Notes: generated from the letters alone by a model not told the origin. DNA of 64,000 bases from an uncultured Blautia sp. (GCA_900549015.1 URMH01000008.1:11654-75653); one strand, 5' to 3'; counted from the first letter of the stretch, positions 43,521 through 52,653 are shown. A program made the numbers and translations.

Positions 43521-44933
43521 ATGAAAAAAAGGGGAATTGGCATATTATTGTCGGTTCTTTGTGCATCTGTACTTCTTGGAGGCTGCAGTGTTCTTCCGTT
43601 TGAGGAGAAGTCCTTTTATTCAAAAGAGGGACCAAGGGCGGTGGATGCAAAGCCCAAGGCAACGGCAACACCTACACCGGAACCTTCAAAAGCGCCTGAA
43701 AAGAAAACAGAGAAAGAAAAAGAAAGTGAAAATCTGGACGAAGAAGGGAAAAAGATTCTGGCTCGTGCAGATAAGATGGCGGCACAATATAATTATGATA
43801 AAGCAATCAAGTATCTGAAAGAGCAGCCGGAATATGAAAACACAAAAGCTTTTCAGAAAGCGGTAACAGAATATGAAAATACAAGAGCAACTTGTGTAGA
43901 ATATCCGCTTGAAGAAGTGACGCATGTATTTTTCCATACTTTGATCGTGGATACTTCAAAAGCCTTTGACGGGGATTCCGACGAGGCGGGATATAATCAG
44001 ATGATGACAACTGTCAGTGAGTTTAATAAAATCATACAAAGCATGTATGATAAAGGATACGTCCTTGTAAGTCCGCATGATATGGCAAAAGTGAATAAGG
44101 ATGGAACCATGTCCAGGGGAAAGATCATGCTTCCGCCCGGAAAAAAAGCTTTTGTTCTTTCTCAGGACGATGTGAGCTATTATCACTATATGGACGGAGA
44201 CGGCTTTGCCAGCAGAATGGTTCTTGATAAAAACGGGAATGTAAAATGCGAATATAAGGAAGACGATGGTAGCGTTTCCGTGGGAGATTATGATATGGTT
44301 CCTCTTCTGGACAGTTTTGTGAAAAAGCACCCTGATTTCTCCTACAGAGGAAGAAAAGGAATCCTTGCGATGACCGGCTATAACGGTGTGTTTGGATACA
44401 GGACGGACAGCGCGTATAAAACAGGAAAAAATCTTCAGGATAATCAGAAAGAATTTCTGGAAAATAATCCGGATTTCAATTTCGATGAAGAAGTGAAAGA
44501 TGCAAAAAAGATAGCGGAAGCCCTTAAGAAAAGCGGCTGGGAATTTGCAAGCCATACCTGGGGACATAAAAATGCTACAGAGTCAAGTGCAGAGGAGCTT
44601 CAGGCAGACAATGAGAAATGGGAAAAAAATGTAGCTCCGATCCTGGGAAAAACAGATATGATCATCTTTGCTTTTGGAGCAGACATCGGAAACTGGGAGA
44701 ATTATTCTATGGATAATCCAAAGTTTGCATATTACAAGAGCAGGGGTTATAATTACTATTGCAATGTGGATTCCAATCAATACTGGGTCCAGATCACAGA
44801 TGAATATTTCCGTCAGGGAAGAAGAAACCTGGACGGTTACAGAATGTATTATAATCCGGATATGGTAAGCGATTTATTTGATGTATCAGAGGTATGGGAT
44901 CCTTCCAGACCAACACCGGTACCGGAGATGTAG
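43521..44933 (+). CDS. lipoprotein paralogue of the atypical deacetylase-like protein
   Basis: A 470-aa predicted lipoprotein (lipobox LLGGC, C22) with a Thr/Pro/Lys-rich linker (about 40-75). The rest is co-linear with the preceding gene product: the helical pair (about 78-122), EEVTHVF, SQDDVSYYHYMDGDG (214-228), DDGSVSVGDYDMVPL, SHTWGH (344-349) and the ending FRQGRRNLDGYRMYYNP. It lies 42 bases after its paralogue. Tandem duplication followed by a switch of membrane anchor explains the pair. Same functional caution applies; the two may act on different faces or layers of the wall. Confidence 0.7.
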   Translation: MKKRGIGILLSVLCASVLLGGCSVLPFEEKSFYSKEGPRAVDAKPKATATPTPEPSKAPEKKTEKEKESENLDEEGKKILARADKMAAQYNYDKAIKYLKEQPEYENTKAFQKAVTEYENTRATCVEYPLEEVTHVFFHTLIVDTSKAFDGDSDEAGYNQMMTTVSEFNKIIQSMYDKGYVLVSPHDMAKVNKDGTMSRGKIMLPPGKKAFVLSQDDVSYYHYMDGDGFASRMVLDKNGNVKCEYKEDDGSVSVGDYDMVPLLDSFVKKHPDFSYRGRKGILAMTGYNGVFGYRTDSAYKTGKNLQDNQKEFLENNPDFNFDEEVKDAKKIAEALKKSGWEFASHTWGHKNATESSAEELQADNEKWEKNVAPILGKTDMIIFAFGADIGNWENYSMDNPKFAYYKSRGYNYYCNVDSNQYWVQITDEYFRQGRRNLDGYRMYYNPDMVSDLFDVSEVWDPSRPTPVPEM

Positions 44934-44964
44934 AATTGTGGAAGCACGAAGTGCGAAACAATTC
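44933..44964. repeat. nested hairpin after the deacetylase pair
   Basis: GAATTGT (44933-44939) pairs with ACAATTC (44958-44964), and inside it GCAC and GTGC pair around GAA. No T-tract follows, so it is not a classical terminator. A similar GTGC-GAA-GCAC core occurs at 19281-19291 before dacF. Confidence 0.5.
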
Positions 44965-45022
44965 GTAAGGCATCGTCTAACTATAAGATTTGAACAAAGA
45001 ACAACGCAGAAAGGAAGCGGAC

Positions 45023-46237
45023 ATGAAGAAAAAAGTATATCTTATGATTTTAACAGTATGTATTGCATTTGCAGGAACAGCCTGCGGCACAAAGGAAAAA
45101 GCAGCAGAGGAAACAAAAATTTCTGAGGAAAAGACAGAAGAGGAAGAAGATACGAAGAAATCCGGGGAGGGAACACGCCTTGTTTCTGTGAAGGATATCG
45201 ATAAATATATTACAATTGGACAGTATAAAGGTCTTTCTCTTGAGAAGGTAGTTGAAACCATCACAGATGCAGAGGTGGAAGGAAGTATCTCCCAGGATCT
45301 TGCGATGACTAAGGAAGAAGTAAAAGACGGCGTGGTAGAAGAGGGAGATACCGTAGTTGTCAATTACGTAGGAACAGAAAACGGCAAGGAATTTAACGGC
45401 GGTTCTGCAGAAAATCAGGAAATCACAATTGGTTCCGGCGGCTATATTCCGGGATTTGAGGACGGTATTCTGGGAATGAAAAAGGGAGAGACAAAAGATG
45501 TTCCCCTTACTTTCCCGGAGGATTATATTGAGCCGTCCATGGCCGGAAAAGATGTGGTATTTAAAATTACCCTGCAGTCCTTTAAGAGAGCTCCGGAATT
45601 AAACGACGACTGGGTGGCAAAGAATACAGACTTTAAGACAGTTGAAGAATATAAAGAGGATAAAAAGAAATTTCTTCAGAAAAGTGCAGAACAGATGGCG
45701 GAAAGCATTCTCTATCAGAATGCATGGAATCAGGTTTATGAAGCTTCTGAAGTAAAGGAATATCCGGAGAAAGATGTAGAAGAAGCATACGCAGAATTTG
45801 AGACGCAGATAAAGTCTTATGCAAAACAGGGTGGAATGGAACTGGAAGATTATCTGGAAAGCCAGCAGGTGTCTAAGGAAGCATTTGAGACACAATGCCA
45901 GGAGTATGCGGAGGCAAGAGTAAAACAGAATCTGATCCTTCAGGGAATCATGGACGCAGAGGGTATGACTCTGGAAGATAAGGAAAGCCTTGCGGTTCAG
46001 GACGAGCTGATTCAAAATTATGGAGTGAAGGATCTTGCAGCTCTTGTGGACACATACGGACAGGCGTCTGTGGATACAACAATCGGGCTTATCCGTGTGG
46101 AACGATTTATTGCAGAGAATGCGAATATAGAAGAAAAGATTTCAGAAAACGGAACAGTAGGAGTAAGCGGAAACGGAAGTGTTTCAGCAGAAGGGGAAGA
46201 AGCAGCTTCCGAAGAGACTCCGACTGTAGAGCAGTAA
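45023..46237 (+). CDS. trigger-factor-like peptidyl-prolyl isomerase lipoprotein
   Basis: A 404-aa predicted lipoprotein (signal peptide 1-20, C21) with an acidic linker. An FKBP-type isomerase domain (about 90-185) has GDTVVVNYVGTENGKEF, IPGFEDGILGMKKGE and KITLQSFK. A helical C-terminal domain like that of trigger factor (about 190-370) and a low-complexity Glu/Ser tail follow. The ribosome-binding N-terminal domain of trigger factor is absent, as expected for an exported chaperone. ATG 45023 has AAAGGAAG upstream. A folding role for exported proteins, possibly the neighbouring envelope enzymes, is inference. Confidence 0.85.
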   Translation: MKKKVYLMILTVCIAFAGTACGTKEKAAEETKISEEKTEEEEDTKKSGEGTRLVSVKDIDKYITIGQYKGLSLEKVVETITDAEVEGSISQDLAMTKEEVKDGVVEEGDTVVVNYVGTENGKEFNGGSAENQEITIGSGGYIPGFEDGILGMKKGETKDVPLTFPEDYIEPSMAGKDVVFKITLQSFKRAPELNDDWVAKNTDFKTVEEYKEDKKKFLQKSAEQMAESILYQNAWNQVYEASEVKEYPEKDVEEAYAEFETQIKSYAKQGGMELEDYLESQQVSKEAFETQCQEYAEARVKQNLILQGIMDAEGMTLEDKESLAVQDELIQNYGVKDLAALVDTYGQASVDTTIGLIRVERFIAENANIEEKISENGTVGVSGNGSVSAEGEEAASEETPTVEQ

Positions 46238-46283
46238 GCAATACAAATTAAAATAATAAAAAGAAAAACGGGAGGCAAGTATT

Positions 46284-47387
46284 ATGATCATCAGAAATGG
46301 AGAGGTATTTCAGGAGGATGGTACTTTTTGTGTGAAAGATGTGTACATTGAAAACAATAAGATTGTGGAGAGCGAGTCCCAGGTGACAGATAAAACAGTA
46401 GTGGACGCTTCCGGTCTGAAAGTAATTCCAGGTCTTGTCGATGTGCACAGCCACGGGGCAGCAGGATTCGATTTCTGTGATGCAGATGTGGAAGGACTGA
46501 AAAAAATCCTGGAATACGAGAAAAAGAGCGGTGTGACCTCTTATTGTCCGACTTCTATGACGCTTCCTCTGGAACAGTTAAAGGAGATTTTTGCAACGAT
46601 CAAAGAAGTGGGAGATTTTAAAGAAGGCGCGCATGTGCGCGGCATTAATATGGAAGGACCTTTCCTTGCTTCCAGCAAAAAGGGCGCGCATGTAGAAGGA
46701 TATATCAAAAAACCGATGGTGGAATTTTTCAGAGAACTGAATGAGGATTCCGGGAATATGGTAAAACTTGTAACTCTGGCTCCTGATGCAGAAGGCGCAA
46801 TGGAATTTATTGACGAAGTTCATGATGAAGTATGTATTTCTCTTGGACATACAGCGGCAGATTATGAGACTTCAAGCGAGGCAATGAAAAGAGGCGCGCA
46901 TCATGTCACCCATCTTTTTAATGCAATGAAGCCGTTTGGACACAGAGAACCGGGTCTTATCGGCGCAGCAAGAGACGATGAAAGCTGTATGGTGGAACTT
47001 ATCTGTGACGGAATCCATATCCACCCGTCTGTTGTTCGCGCAACATTCGAAATGTTCGGACCGGAGAGAGTAGTTCTTGTCAGTGATTCCATGAGGGCGA
47101 CAGGAATGGCAAACGGAACATACGAGCTTGGCGGTCAGGAGGTTACGGTAAAGGACAGAAAAGCCACATTAAAGAACGGAACGATCGCAGGCTCCGCGAC
47201 AGATCTTTACGGCTGTATGTGCAAGGCGGTAGAATTTGGGATTCCTCTTGCAGAGGCAATTTTTGCAGTTACAAGAAACCCTGCAAAGAGTATTGGAATT
47301 TATAATGAGACAGGTTCCATCACTCCTGGAAAAGACGCCGATATTCTCCTGGTGACAGATGATCTGGAGCTGAAACAGGTGCTGTAA
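46284..47387 (+). CDS. nagA: N-acetylglucosamine-6-phosphate deacetylase
   Basis: A 367-aa amidohydrolase that converts GlcNAc-6-P to GlcN-6-P and acetate in amino-sugar recycling. Metal-site motifs are VDVHSHGAAGFDF, NMEGPFL (Glu), SLGHTAADY (His), HLFNAM (His) and VLVSDSMRATG (catalytic Asp). The length is normal. GGGAGG precedes the ATG. No nagB is adjacent. It sits between an exported foldase and an extracellular deacetylase, which suggests a peptidoglycan amino-sugar theme. Confidence 0.95.
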   Translation: MIIRNGEVFQEDGTFCVKDVYIENNKIVESESQVTDKTVVDASGLKVIPGLVDVHSHGAAGFDFCDADVEGLKKILEYEKKSGVTSYCPTSMTLPLEQLKEIFATIKEVGDFKEGAHVRGINMEGPFLASSKKGAHVEGYIKKPMVEFFRELNEDSGNMVKLVTLAPDAEGAMEFIDEVHDEVCISLGHTAADYETSSEAMKRGAHHVTHLFNAMKPFGHREPGLIGAARDDESCMVELICDGIHIHPSVVRATFEMFGPERVVLVSDSMRATGMANGTYELGGQEVTVKDRKATLKNGTIAGSATDLYGCMCKAVEFGIPLAEAIFAVTRNPAKSIGIYNETGSITPGKDADILLVTDDLELKQVL

Positions 47388-47416
47388 GATTTAATAAAAT
47401 CTTTAGATGAAAACCA

Positions 47417-47445
47417 TTGTAATTATCTGCAAAATGAGCTATTAT
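47417..47445 (+). promoter_or_regulatory. putative promoter of the NodB deacetylase gene
   Basis: TTGTAA (47417-47422), a 17-base spacer and TATTAT (47440-47445), about 70 bases before the start codon. A CGTACAA direct repeat lies in the leader. Confidence 0.5.
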
Positions 47446-47517
47446 GGATTTGGAAAATAAAACCGTACAAAAAACGTACAATATGAGTGATACAGACAAA
47501 GTGGGGAACGAAACAGA

Positions 47518-48816
47518 ATGGATAAGAGAGTTATACAGGAGAGGATGCGGCAGAAAAAACGCCAGATGCTGATACGAAAATATACCCGGCTGGCCACTTA
47601 TGCAATAGCGGCAGTACTGGTTGTTGTATTTGTAATAAAAGGCGTGATTTTTCCGATTATGAACCGCGGAGATGGAGAAAAAGACAAGAAATCTCAGGGT
47701 AAAACCATAGAAGTACAGGCTCAGACAGCAGAAGCAGATCCTAATGTAGCCATTCGCCAGCCGTTGAAGGGAAAGGGCGATGCCAGTAAGCTATCGGTAA
47801 TGACTCCCGGTTGGCATGAAAGCGATGAAGGCCGTTGGTATCAGAATGCGGACGGAACGTATTATGCAAATGGTTTTCAGGAAATAGACGGAGCAGAATA
47901 TTCCTTTGACGAAAATGGTTATATACAGACCGGTTGGGTGACAAAGGGTGTGAAAGACTATTTCTTTAATGAAGATGGAACTTATAATAAAGAAAAGAAA
48001 CGTCCGATGCTTGCACTGACATTTGATGATGGTCCGGGCGAGTATACAGATGAGCTTCTTGATTGCCTTGAAGAAAATAATGCAAAAGCGACTTTCTTCA
48101 TGCTGGGACCGAATGTGGAGTTATATCCGGATACGGTAAAAAGAATGCAGGAAATGGGATGTGAGATTGGAAGCCATTCCTGGCATCACTGGGATTTAAT
48201 GACACTTGATGAAAATGGCATAGCGGAGGAGTTTTCGAAGACAGACGAAGCGCTTATCAAAGCCTGCGGACAGCCGGCTTCTGTGGCGAGAGCGCCTTAT
48301 GGAAGCGCCGATCAGCACGTTTACGATATAGTGCAGAAACCATTCTTTATGTGGTCGCTTGATACGCTTGACTGGCAGCTTCTGGACGCACAGGCAGATT
48401 ACGATGCAGTTATGAACGGAGATCTGACAGACGGTTCCATTATTCTGATGCACGACATTCATGAGCCTTCTGTTCAGGCGGCTTTAAAGCTGATCCCTGA
48501 TCTGGTTGCAAAGGGATATAAGCTTGTGACAGTAAGTGAGATGGCAGAGGCAAAAGGTGTAGACCTTCAGAATGCAAGTTATTCAGATTTCTGGCAGAGC
48601 AGTTTTGATAATGGTCTGGTAGCCGGTTATAAAGGAGAAGATGATTCTCTTACAGGCGGTTCAGAGGATGAAGTATCAGCTGATTCTCAGGGAACTGTTG
48701 AGGACGGAACCAGTGACGAAGTATCAGATGGTTCAGAAGGCAGTATGGACGAAAGCGGAGAAGGCGATAGTTCGAGAGAAGAAATGTCGGACGGAAGTTC
48801 GGGAGAAGAAGCTTAG
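47518..48816 (+). CDS. membrane-anchored polysaccharide deacetylase (NodB domain)
   Basis: A 432-aa envelope enzyme likely to remove N-acetyl groups from peptidoglycan or another glycan. The order is: basic N-terminus; membrane anchor (about 24-46); two short aromatic repeats of the choline-binding/cell-wall type (GRWYQNADGTYYANG, YSFDENGYIQTGW) at 100-155; then a NodB domain with TFDDGPG (168-174), SHSWHH (219-224), RAPYG, DTLDW and MHDIH, so all five catalytic motifs are present. A Ser/Asp/Glu/Gly tail begins near 375. The start ATG follows GGGGAAC; the ribosome site is only moderate. Confidence 0.92.
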   Translation: MDKRVIQERMRQKKRQMLIRKYTRLATYAIAAVLVVVFVIKGVIFPIMNRGDGEKDKKSQGKTIEVQAQTAEADPNVAIRQPLKGKGDASKLSVMTPGWHESDEGRWYQNADGTYYANGFQEIDGAEYSFDENGYIQTGWVTKGVKDYFFNEDGTYNKEKKRPMLALTFDDGPGEYTDELLDCLEENNAKATFFMLGPNVELYPDTVKRMQEMGCEIGSHSWHHWDLMTLDENGIAEEFSKTDEALIKACGQPASVARAPYGSADQHVYDIVQKPFFMWSLDTLDWQLLDAQADYDAVMNGDLTDGSIILMHDIHEPSVQAALKLIPDLVAKGYKLVTVSEMAEAKGVDLQNASYSDFWQSSFDNGLVAGYKGEDDSLTGGSEDEVSADSQGTVEDGTSDEVSDGSEGSMDESGEGDSSREEMSDGSSGEEA

Positions 48817-48870
48817 TAAAATTTCATACGGAAATACAATACTACATAGCAGTTTAGGCTGCCGAGATAA

Positions 48871-48914
48871 GACAGGGACAGGGCACTGGGTAAAAGACAG
48901 GAACCGTCCCTGTT
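48871..48914. repeat. REP-like inverted repeat / terminator
   Basis: GACAGGGAC (48871-48879) pairs with GTCCCTGT (48906-48913), followed by TTTGTC. Read on the - strand the right arm gives CAGGGACGGTTCCTGTC, which resembles the GGGACGGTTC-type short repeats scattered through clostridial and bacilli genomes. It could also end the deacetylase transcript. Confidence 0.55.
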
Positions 48915-48939
48915 TTGTCGTTAAAACAACCAAAAATAA

Positions 48940-48968
48940 TTGACGTGATATGTACATATTGGTATAAT
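48940..48968 (+). promoter_or_regulatory. sigma-A promoter of the GH13 gene
   Basis: TTGACG (48940-48945), a 17-base spacer and TATAAT (48963-48968), close to consensus, about 70 bases before the start codon. Confidence 0.75.
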
Positions 48969-49045
48969 ATAACCATATATGATTGACCGAAAGTCATTTA
49001 GAATAAAATTGCAGATTTGAACAGATGCAGGGAATCGAGGACAAA

Positions 49046-50398
49046 ATGGGAAAATGGTTTGAAGAAGCAGTATTTTATCATATGTATCCGATAGGAATGA
49101 TAGGGGCTCCGGCGAGAAATGAGCAGGAAGAAACAGTTCACCGTTTTGAGGAACTGAAGGAATGGCTTCCCCATGTTGCGTCTCTTGGATGTACGGCTGT
49201 TTATATAGGGCCGTTATTTGAATCCACGACACACGGATACGATACAAAGGATTACAAAAAAGTAGACAGACGTCTTGGAGATAATAAAGATTTTAAAGCG
49301 TTTGTGAAAATAGCGCATGATCTTGGGATTCGCATTGTTGTGGATGGTGTATTTAATCATACAGGACGTGAGTTTTTTGCATTTCAGGATATTATTAAAA
49401 ACAGAGAGCAGTCTCCATACTGCAGCTGGTATAAAGGAATCAATTTCGGATGGAACAGCCCTTATAATGATGGATTTGGATATGAAGCATGGAGAAATTG
49501 CTTTGAGCTGGTAAACTTAAATTACTGGGAGCCGAAGGTACGGGAGTATATTCTTGATGTAATCGGGTTCTGGATTGATGAGTTTGACATTGACGGAATC
49601 CGCCTTGACTGCGCGGACTGTCTGGAATTTTCTTTTATGGAAGAAATGCGGCGTTATGTTGATGCCAGAAAAGAGGATTTCTGGCTGATGGGAGAAGTGA
49701 TCCACGGAGATTACAGCCGGTATATTTCTCCGGATAAATTAAACAGCGTGACAAATTATGAACTCCATAAGGGTCTTTATTCCGGTCATAACGATCACAA
49801 TTATTTTGAGATTGCCCATACAATAAGAAGAGAGTTTGACCAGAACGGAGGAATTTACAGAGGAATGAAGCTGTATTCTTTTGTAGATAACCATGATGTG
49901 GACAGGATTGCTTCCAAATTAAACGTGCAGGGACATATTTATCCGGTTCATACGCTTCTGTTTACGCTTCCGGGTATTCCTTCTATATATTACGGCTCTG
50001 AGTTCGGCGTGCAGGGAAGAAAAGAAGGGGGAAACGACGCGCCTCTTCGTCCGAAGATCGATCTTCAGAAAATAAAGGAAGATATGCCGGATAAAAAGCT
50101 TTATGAATGGATCTGCACACTTGGAAAAATCCATAAACAGCAGAAAGCACTTTCAGAGGGAATGTATCAGGAGCTTCTTCTCACAAACAGGCAGTATGCG
50201 TTTGCAAGAATTCTGGGAGAAGAGGGAGTTCTGGTGGCAGTAAATAATGATGAGCAGGAAGCGGAGCTCTGCGTTCGCGTACCTGCATCAGGGAAAATGT
50301 ATACAAGTCTTTTAAGCGGAGAAGAAATTCGTGAAGAAAACGGAATGCTCCGTATTCGTCTGAAACCAAATGAAAGTGAGATCGCAGCGTTTAAATAA
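49046..50398 (+). CDS. GH13 alpha-amylase family glycosidase
   Basis: A 450-aa intracellular GH13 hydrolase (no signal peptide) acting on alpha-glucans or maltodextrins. The catalytic residues are D188 (GIRLDCAD, nucleophile), E217 (LMGEVIHG, acid/base) and D284 (VDNHDVDR). The conserved DGVFNHTG is at 100-107. ATG 49046 has GAGG 5 bases upstream and was preferred over ATG 49025, which lacks a site. It lies 22 bases before glgB, so the two are probably one transcript for glycogen or maltodextrin metabolism. Exact linkage specificity is not readable. Confidence 0.9.
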   Translation: MGKWFEEAVFYHMYPIGMIGAPARNEQEETVHRFEELKEWLPHVASLGCTAVYIGPLFESTTHGYDTKDYKKVDRRLGDNKDFKAFVKIAHDLGIRIVVDGVFNHTGREFFAFQDIIKNREQSPYCSWYKGINFGWNSPYNDGFGYEAWRNCFELVNLNYWEPKVREYILDVIGFWIDEFDIDGIRLDCADCLEFSFMEEMRRYVDARKEDFWLMGEVIHGDYSRYISPDKLNSVTNYELHKGLYSGHNDHNYFEIAHTIRREFDQNGGIYRGMKLYSFVDNHDVDRIASKLNVQGHIYPVHTLLFTLPGIPSIYYGSEFGVQGRKEGGNDAPLRPKIDLQKIKEDMPDKKLYEWICTLGKIHKQQKALSEGMYQELLLTNRQYAFARILGEEGVLVAVNNDEQEAELCVRVPASGKMYTSLLSGEEIREENGMLRIRLKPNESEIAAFK

Positions 50399-50420
50399 GG
50401 AAAACGGGGAGGAGAAAGAA

Positions 50421-52292
50421 ATGGAGTTTACACAGCTTGACCAGTATCTTTTTGGACAGGGAACACATTATGAAATATATAAAAAACTGGGGGCACACCC
50501 GACTTCTGTAAGAAGAAAAAAAGGCGTTTATTTTGCAGTATGGGCGCCCAATGCAAAAAGCGTTTCTGTTGTCGGTGAATTTAATAACTGGGACACAGAG
50601 GCAAATCCAATGCAAAAAGCAGGGGATATAGGCGTTTATGAATTGTTTGTCCCGGGAGCAAAGGAAGGACAGCTCTATAAATTTTATATTAAAGGAGCGC
50701 ACGGGGAGGAACTTTACAAGGCGGACCCTTATGCAAATGCAGCGGAGCTGCGTCCGGGAACTGCCTCCAGAATTACAGATATTACAGATTATAAGTGGAC
50801 TGATGATAAATGGCTGAAGCAGAGGGAGAATTTTGATGAAAAAGTGCAGCCGGTATCTATTTACGAGGTACACCTTGGCTCCTGGCTGAAGCATTCTCCT
50901 ACAGAAGAAAATAAAGAAGGTTTTTACACTTACAGAGAAGCGGCTCCAAGACTTGCGGAATATGTAAAAGAGATGGGATACACCCATGTGGAGCTTATGG
51001 GAATTGCGGAACACCCATTTGACGGTTCCTGGGGATACCAGGTGACGGGATATTATGCGCCTACATCAAGATACGGAACACCGCAGGATTTCAAATACCT
51101 GGTAGATTATCTGCACAGACAGAAAATTGGCGTCATTCTTGACTGGGTTCCGGCTCATTTCCCGAAAGATGCGCACGGTCTTGCAAACTTTGACGGAACG
51201 GCTGTGTATGAACATGAAGATCCGAGACAGGGAGAGCACCCGGACTGGGGAACAAAGATTTATAATTACGGAAGACCGGAGGTGAAGAACTTCCTTATTG
51301 CAAACGCACTTTTCTGGGTGGAGGAGTGTCACGTGGACGGTCTTCGCGTAGACGCAGTTGCCTCCATGCTTTATCTTGATTACGGAAAAAAAGACGGAGA
51401 GTGGGTGGCAAATAAATACGGCGAAAACAAGAATCTGGAAGCCATTGAATTTTTCAAGCATCTGAATACCGTTGTTCTGGGAAGAAATCATGGAACGATG
51501 ATGATTGCGGAGGAATCCACAGCATGGCCGAAGGTGACAGGAAAGGCAGAAGAGGACGGACTTGGATTTTCCCTCAAGTGGAATATGGGCTGGATGAACG
51601 ACTTCCTGGAATACATGAAGCTTGATCCGTATTTTCGTAAATTTAATCATAATAAAATGACATTTTCTATGGTATATGCTTACAGCGAGAAATACATACT
51701 TGTTCTTTCCCACGATGAGGTAGTTCATCTGAAATGTTCCATGTTAAGCAAGATGCCGGGAGAACTGGACGAGAAGTTTAAAAACCTGAAAGCGGGATAT
51801 GCCTTTATGTTCTGCCACCCGGGAAAGAAGCTTCTCTTTATGGGACAGGATTTCGGACAGCTTCGTGAGTGGAGCGAAGAGAGAGAACTTGACTGGTTCC
51901 TTCTTGGAGAGGATGGTCACAGGAATCTTAAGAGTTTTGTGAAAGACCTTCTTCATATATATAAAAAATACCCGGCTCTTTATGCCGGGGACAATAATCC
52001 GGAAGGTTTTGAGTGGATTAACGCAAATGACGGAGACAGAAGTATTTTCAGCTTTGTGCGTAATTCACCCACAAAGAGAAACAACGTTCTTGTGGTATGT
52101 AATTTTACTCCTGTTGCGCGCCCGGATTACAGAGTGGGTGTGCCGAAGAAAAAGAATTATAAGCTGATTCTTGATGAAAACGGAATGACAGATCCGAAAA
52201 TATTTAAAGCGGAGAAAAAGGAATGTGACAACAGGCCGTTTTCTTTTGCATATCCGCTTCCGGCTTACGGAATTGCAATATTTTTATATTAA
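50421..52292 (+). CDS. glgB: 1,4-alpha-glucan branching enzyme
   Basis: A 623-aa GH13 transglycosylase that makes alpha-1,6 branches in glycogen. An N-terminal CBM48 module (about 25-120) includes FAVWAPNAKSVSVVGEFN. The catalytic domain has ELMGIAEHPFDGSWGYQVTGYYAP, nucleophile D311 (LRVDAVASM), acid/base E364 (IAEESTAWP) and VLSHDEVVH. A C-terminal beta domain follows. GGAGGAG is 7 bases before ATG 50421; the longer frame from 50370 runs back into the preceding gene. It follows the GH13 hydrolase and complements glgP at 26 kb; no glgA or glgC is in the window. Confidence 0.95.
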   Translation: MEFTQLDQYLFGQGTHYEIYKKLGAHPTSVRRKKGVYFAVWAPNAKSVSVVGEFNNWDTEANPMQKAGDIGVYELFVPGAKEGQLYKFYIKGAHGEELYKADPYANAAELRPGTASRITDITDYKWTDDKWLKQRENFDEKVQPVSIYEVHLGSWLKHSPTEENKEGFYTYREAAPRLAEYVKEMGYTHVELMGIAEHPFDGSWGYQVTGYYAPTSRYGTPQDFKYLVDYLHRQKIGVILDWVPAHFPKDAHGLANFDGTAVYEHEDPRQGEHPDWGTKIYNYGRPEVKNFLIANALFWVEECHVDGLRVDAVASMLYLDYGKKDGEWVANKYGENKNLEAIEFFKHLNTVVLGRNHGTMMIAEESTAWPKVTGKAEEDGLGFSLKWNMGWMNDFLEYMKLDPYFRKFNHNKMTFSMVYAYSEKYILVLSHDEVVHLKCSMLSKMPGELDEKFKNLKAGYAFMFCHPGKKLLFMGQDFGQLREWSEERELDWFLLGEDGHRNLKSFVKDLLHIYKKYPALYAGDNNPEGFEWINANDGDRSIFSFVRNSPTKRNNVLVVCNFTPVARPDYRVGVPKKKNYKLILDENGMTDPKIFKAEKKECDNRPFSFAYPLPAYGIAIFLY

Positions 52293-52298
52293 AAGCTC

Positions 52299-52327
52299 TT
52301 GCAATTTTGGAAAGCCTGCGTTATAAT
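52299..52327 (+). promoter_or_regulatory. sigma-A promoter of the small protein/CobW operon
   Basis: TTGCAA (52299-52304), a 17-base spacer and TATAAT (52322-52327). A hairpin, GGTTGCC (52365-52371) with GGCAGCC (52375-52381), lies just before the ribosome site. No Zur box was seen. Confidence 0.7.
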
Positions 52328-52397
52328 GAGCGCGAAAGCAGGAAAATGAAAAAAGTACATGTTAGGTTGCCGTCGGCAGCCAGAAAGGAGAATTAAC

Positions 52398-52631
52398 ATG
52401 AAAGTATCAAACATTAGAGACGTAGAGAAATTTTTTGAGGTAGTAGACAGCTGTGAAGGAAGAGTAGAACTGGTAACAGGCGAAGGAGACAGACTGAACC
52501 TGAAATCTAAATTATCCCAGTACGTATCTCTTGCAAATATCTTCTCCGGCGGAGAAATTCCGGAACTGGAAATCGTTGCATACGAGAAAGAAGATATTGA
52601 CAGATTAATGAACTTTATGATTAACGGCTGA
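52398..52631 (+). CDS. small conserved protein upstream of the CobW genes
   Basis: A 77-aa soluble protein that I do not recognise. It has an alpha/beta pattern, with KVSNIRDVEKFFEVVDSCEG, VELVTGEGDRLNLKSKLSQ and SLANIFSGGEIPELEIVAYEKED. One cysteine is present. ATG 52398 has AAAGGAG 9 bases upstream; the longer frame from 52359 would translate the leader hairpin. The terminator-like hairpin between it and the CobW gene may make it the more abundant product. Relation to metal handling rests on position only. Confidence 0.65.
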   Translation: MKVSNIRDVEKFFEVVDSCEGRVELVTGEGDRLNLKSKLSQYVSLANIFSGGEIPELEIVAYEKEDIDRLMNFMING

Positions 52632-52653
52632 TAAAGCTGATGATACAAAAAGC

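Noticed and set aside
51327..51342. CACGTG core inside glgB as a second parS
   Set aside because: The flanking bases do not match the 16-bp consensus.
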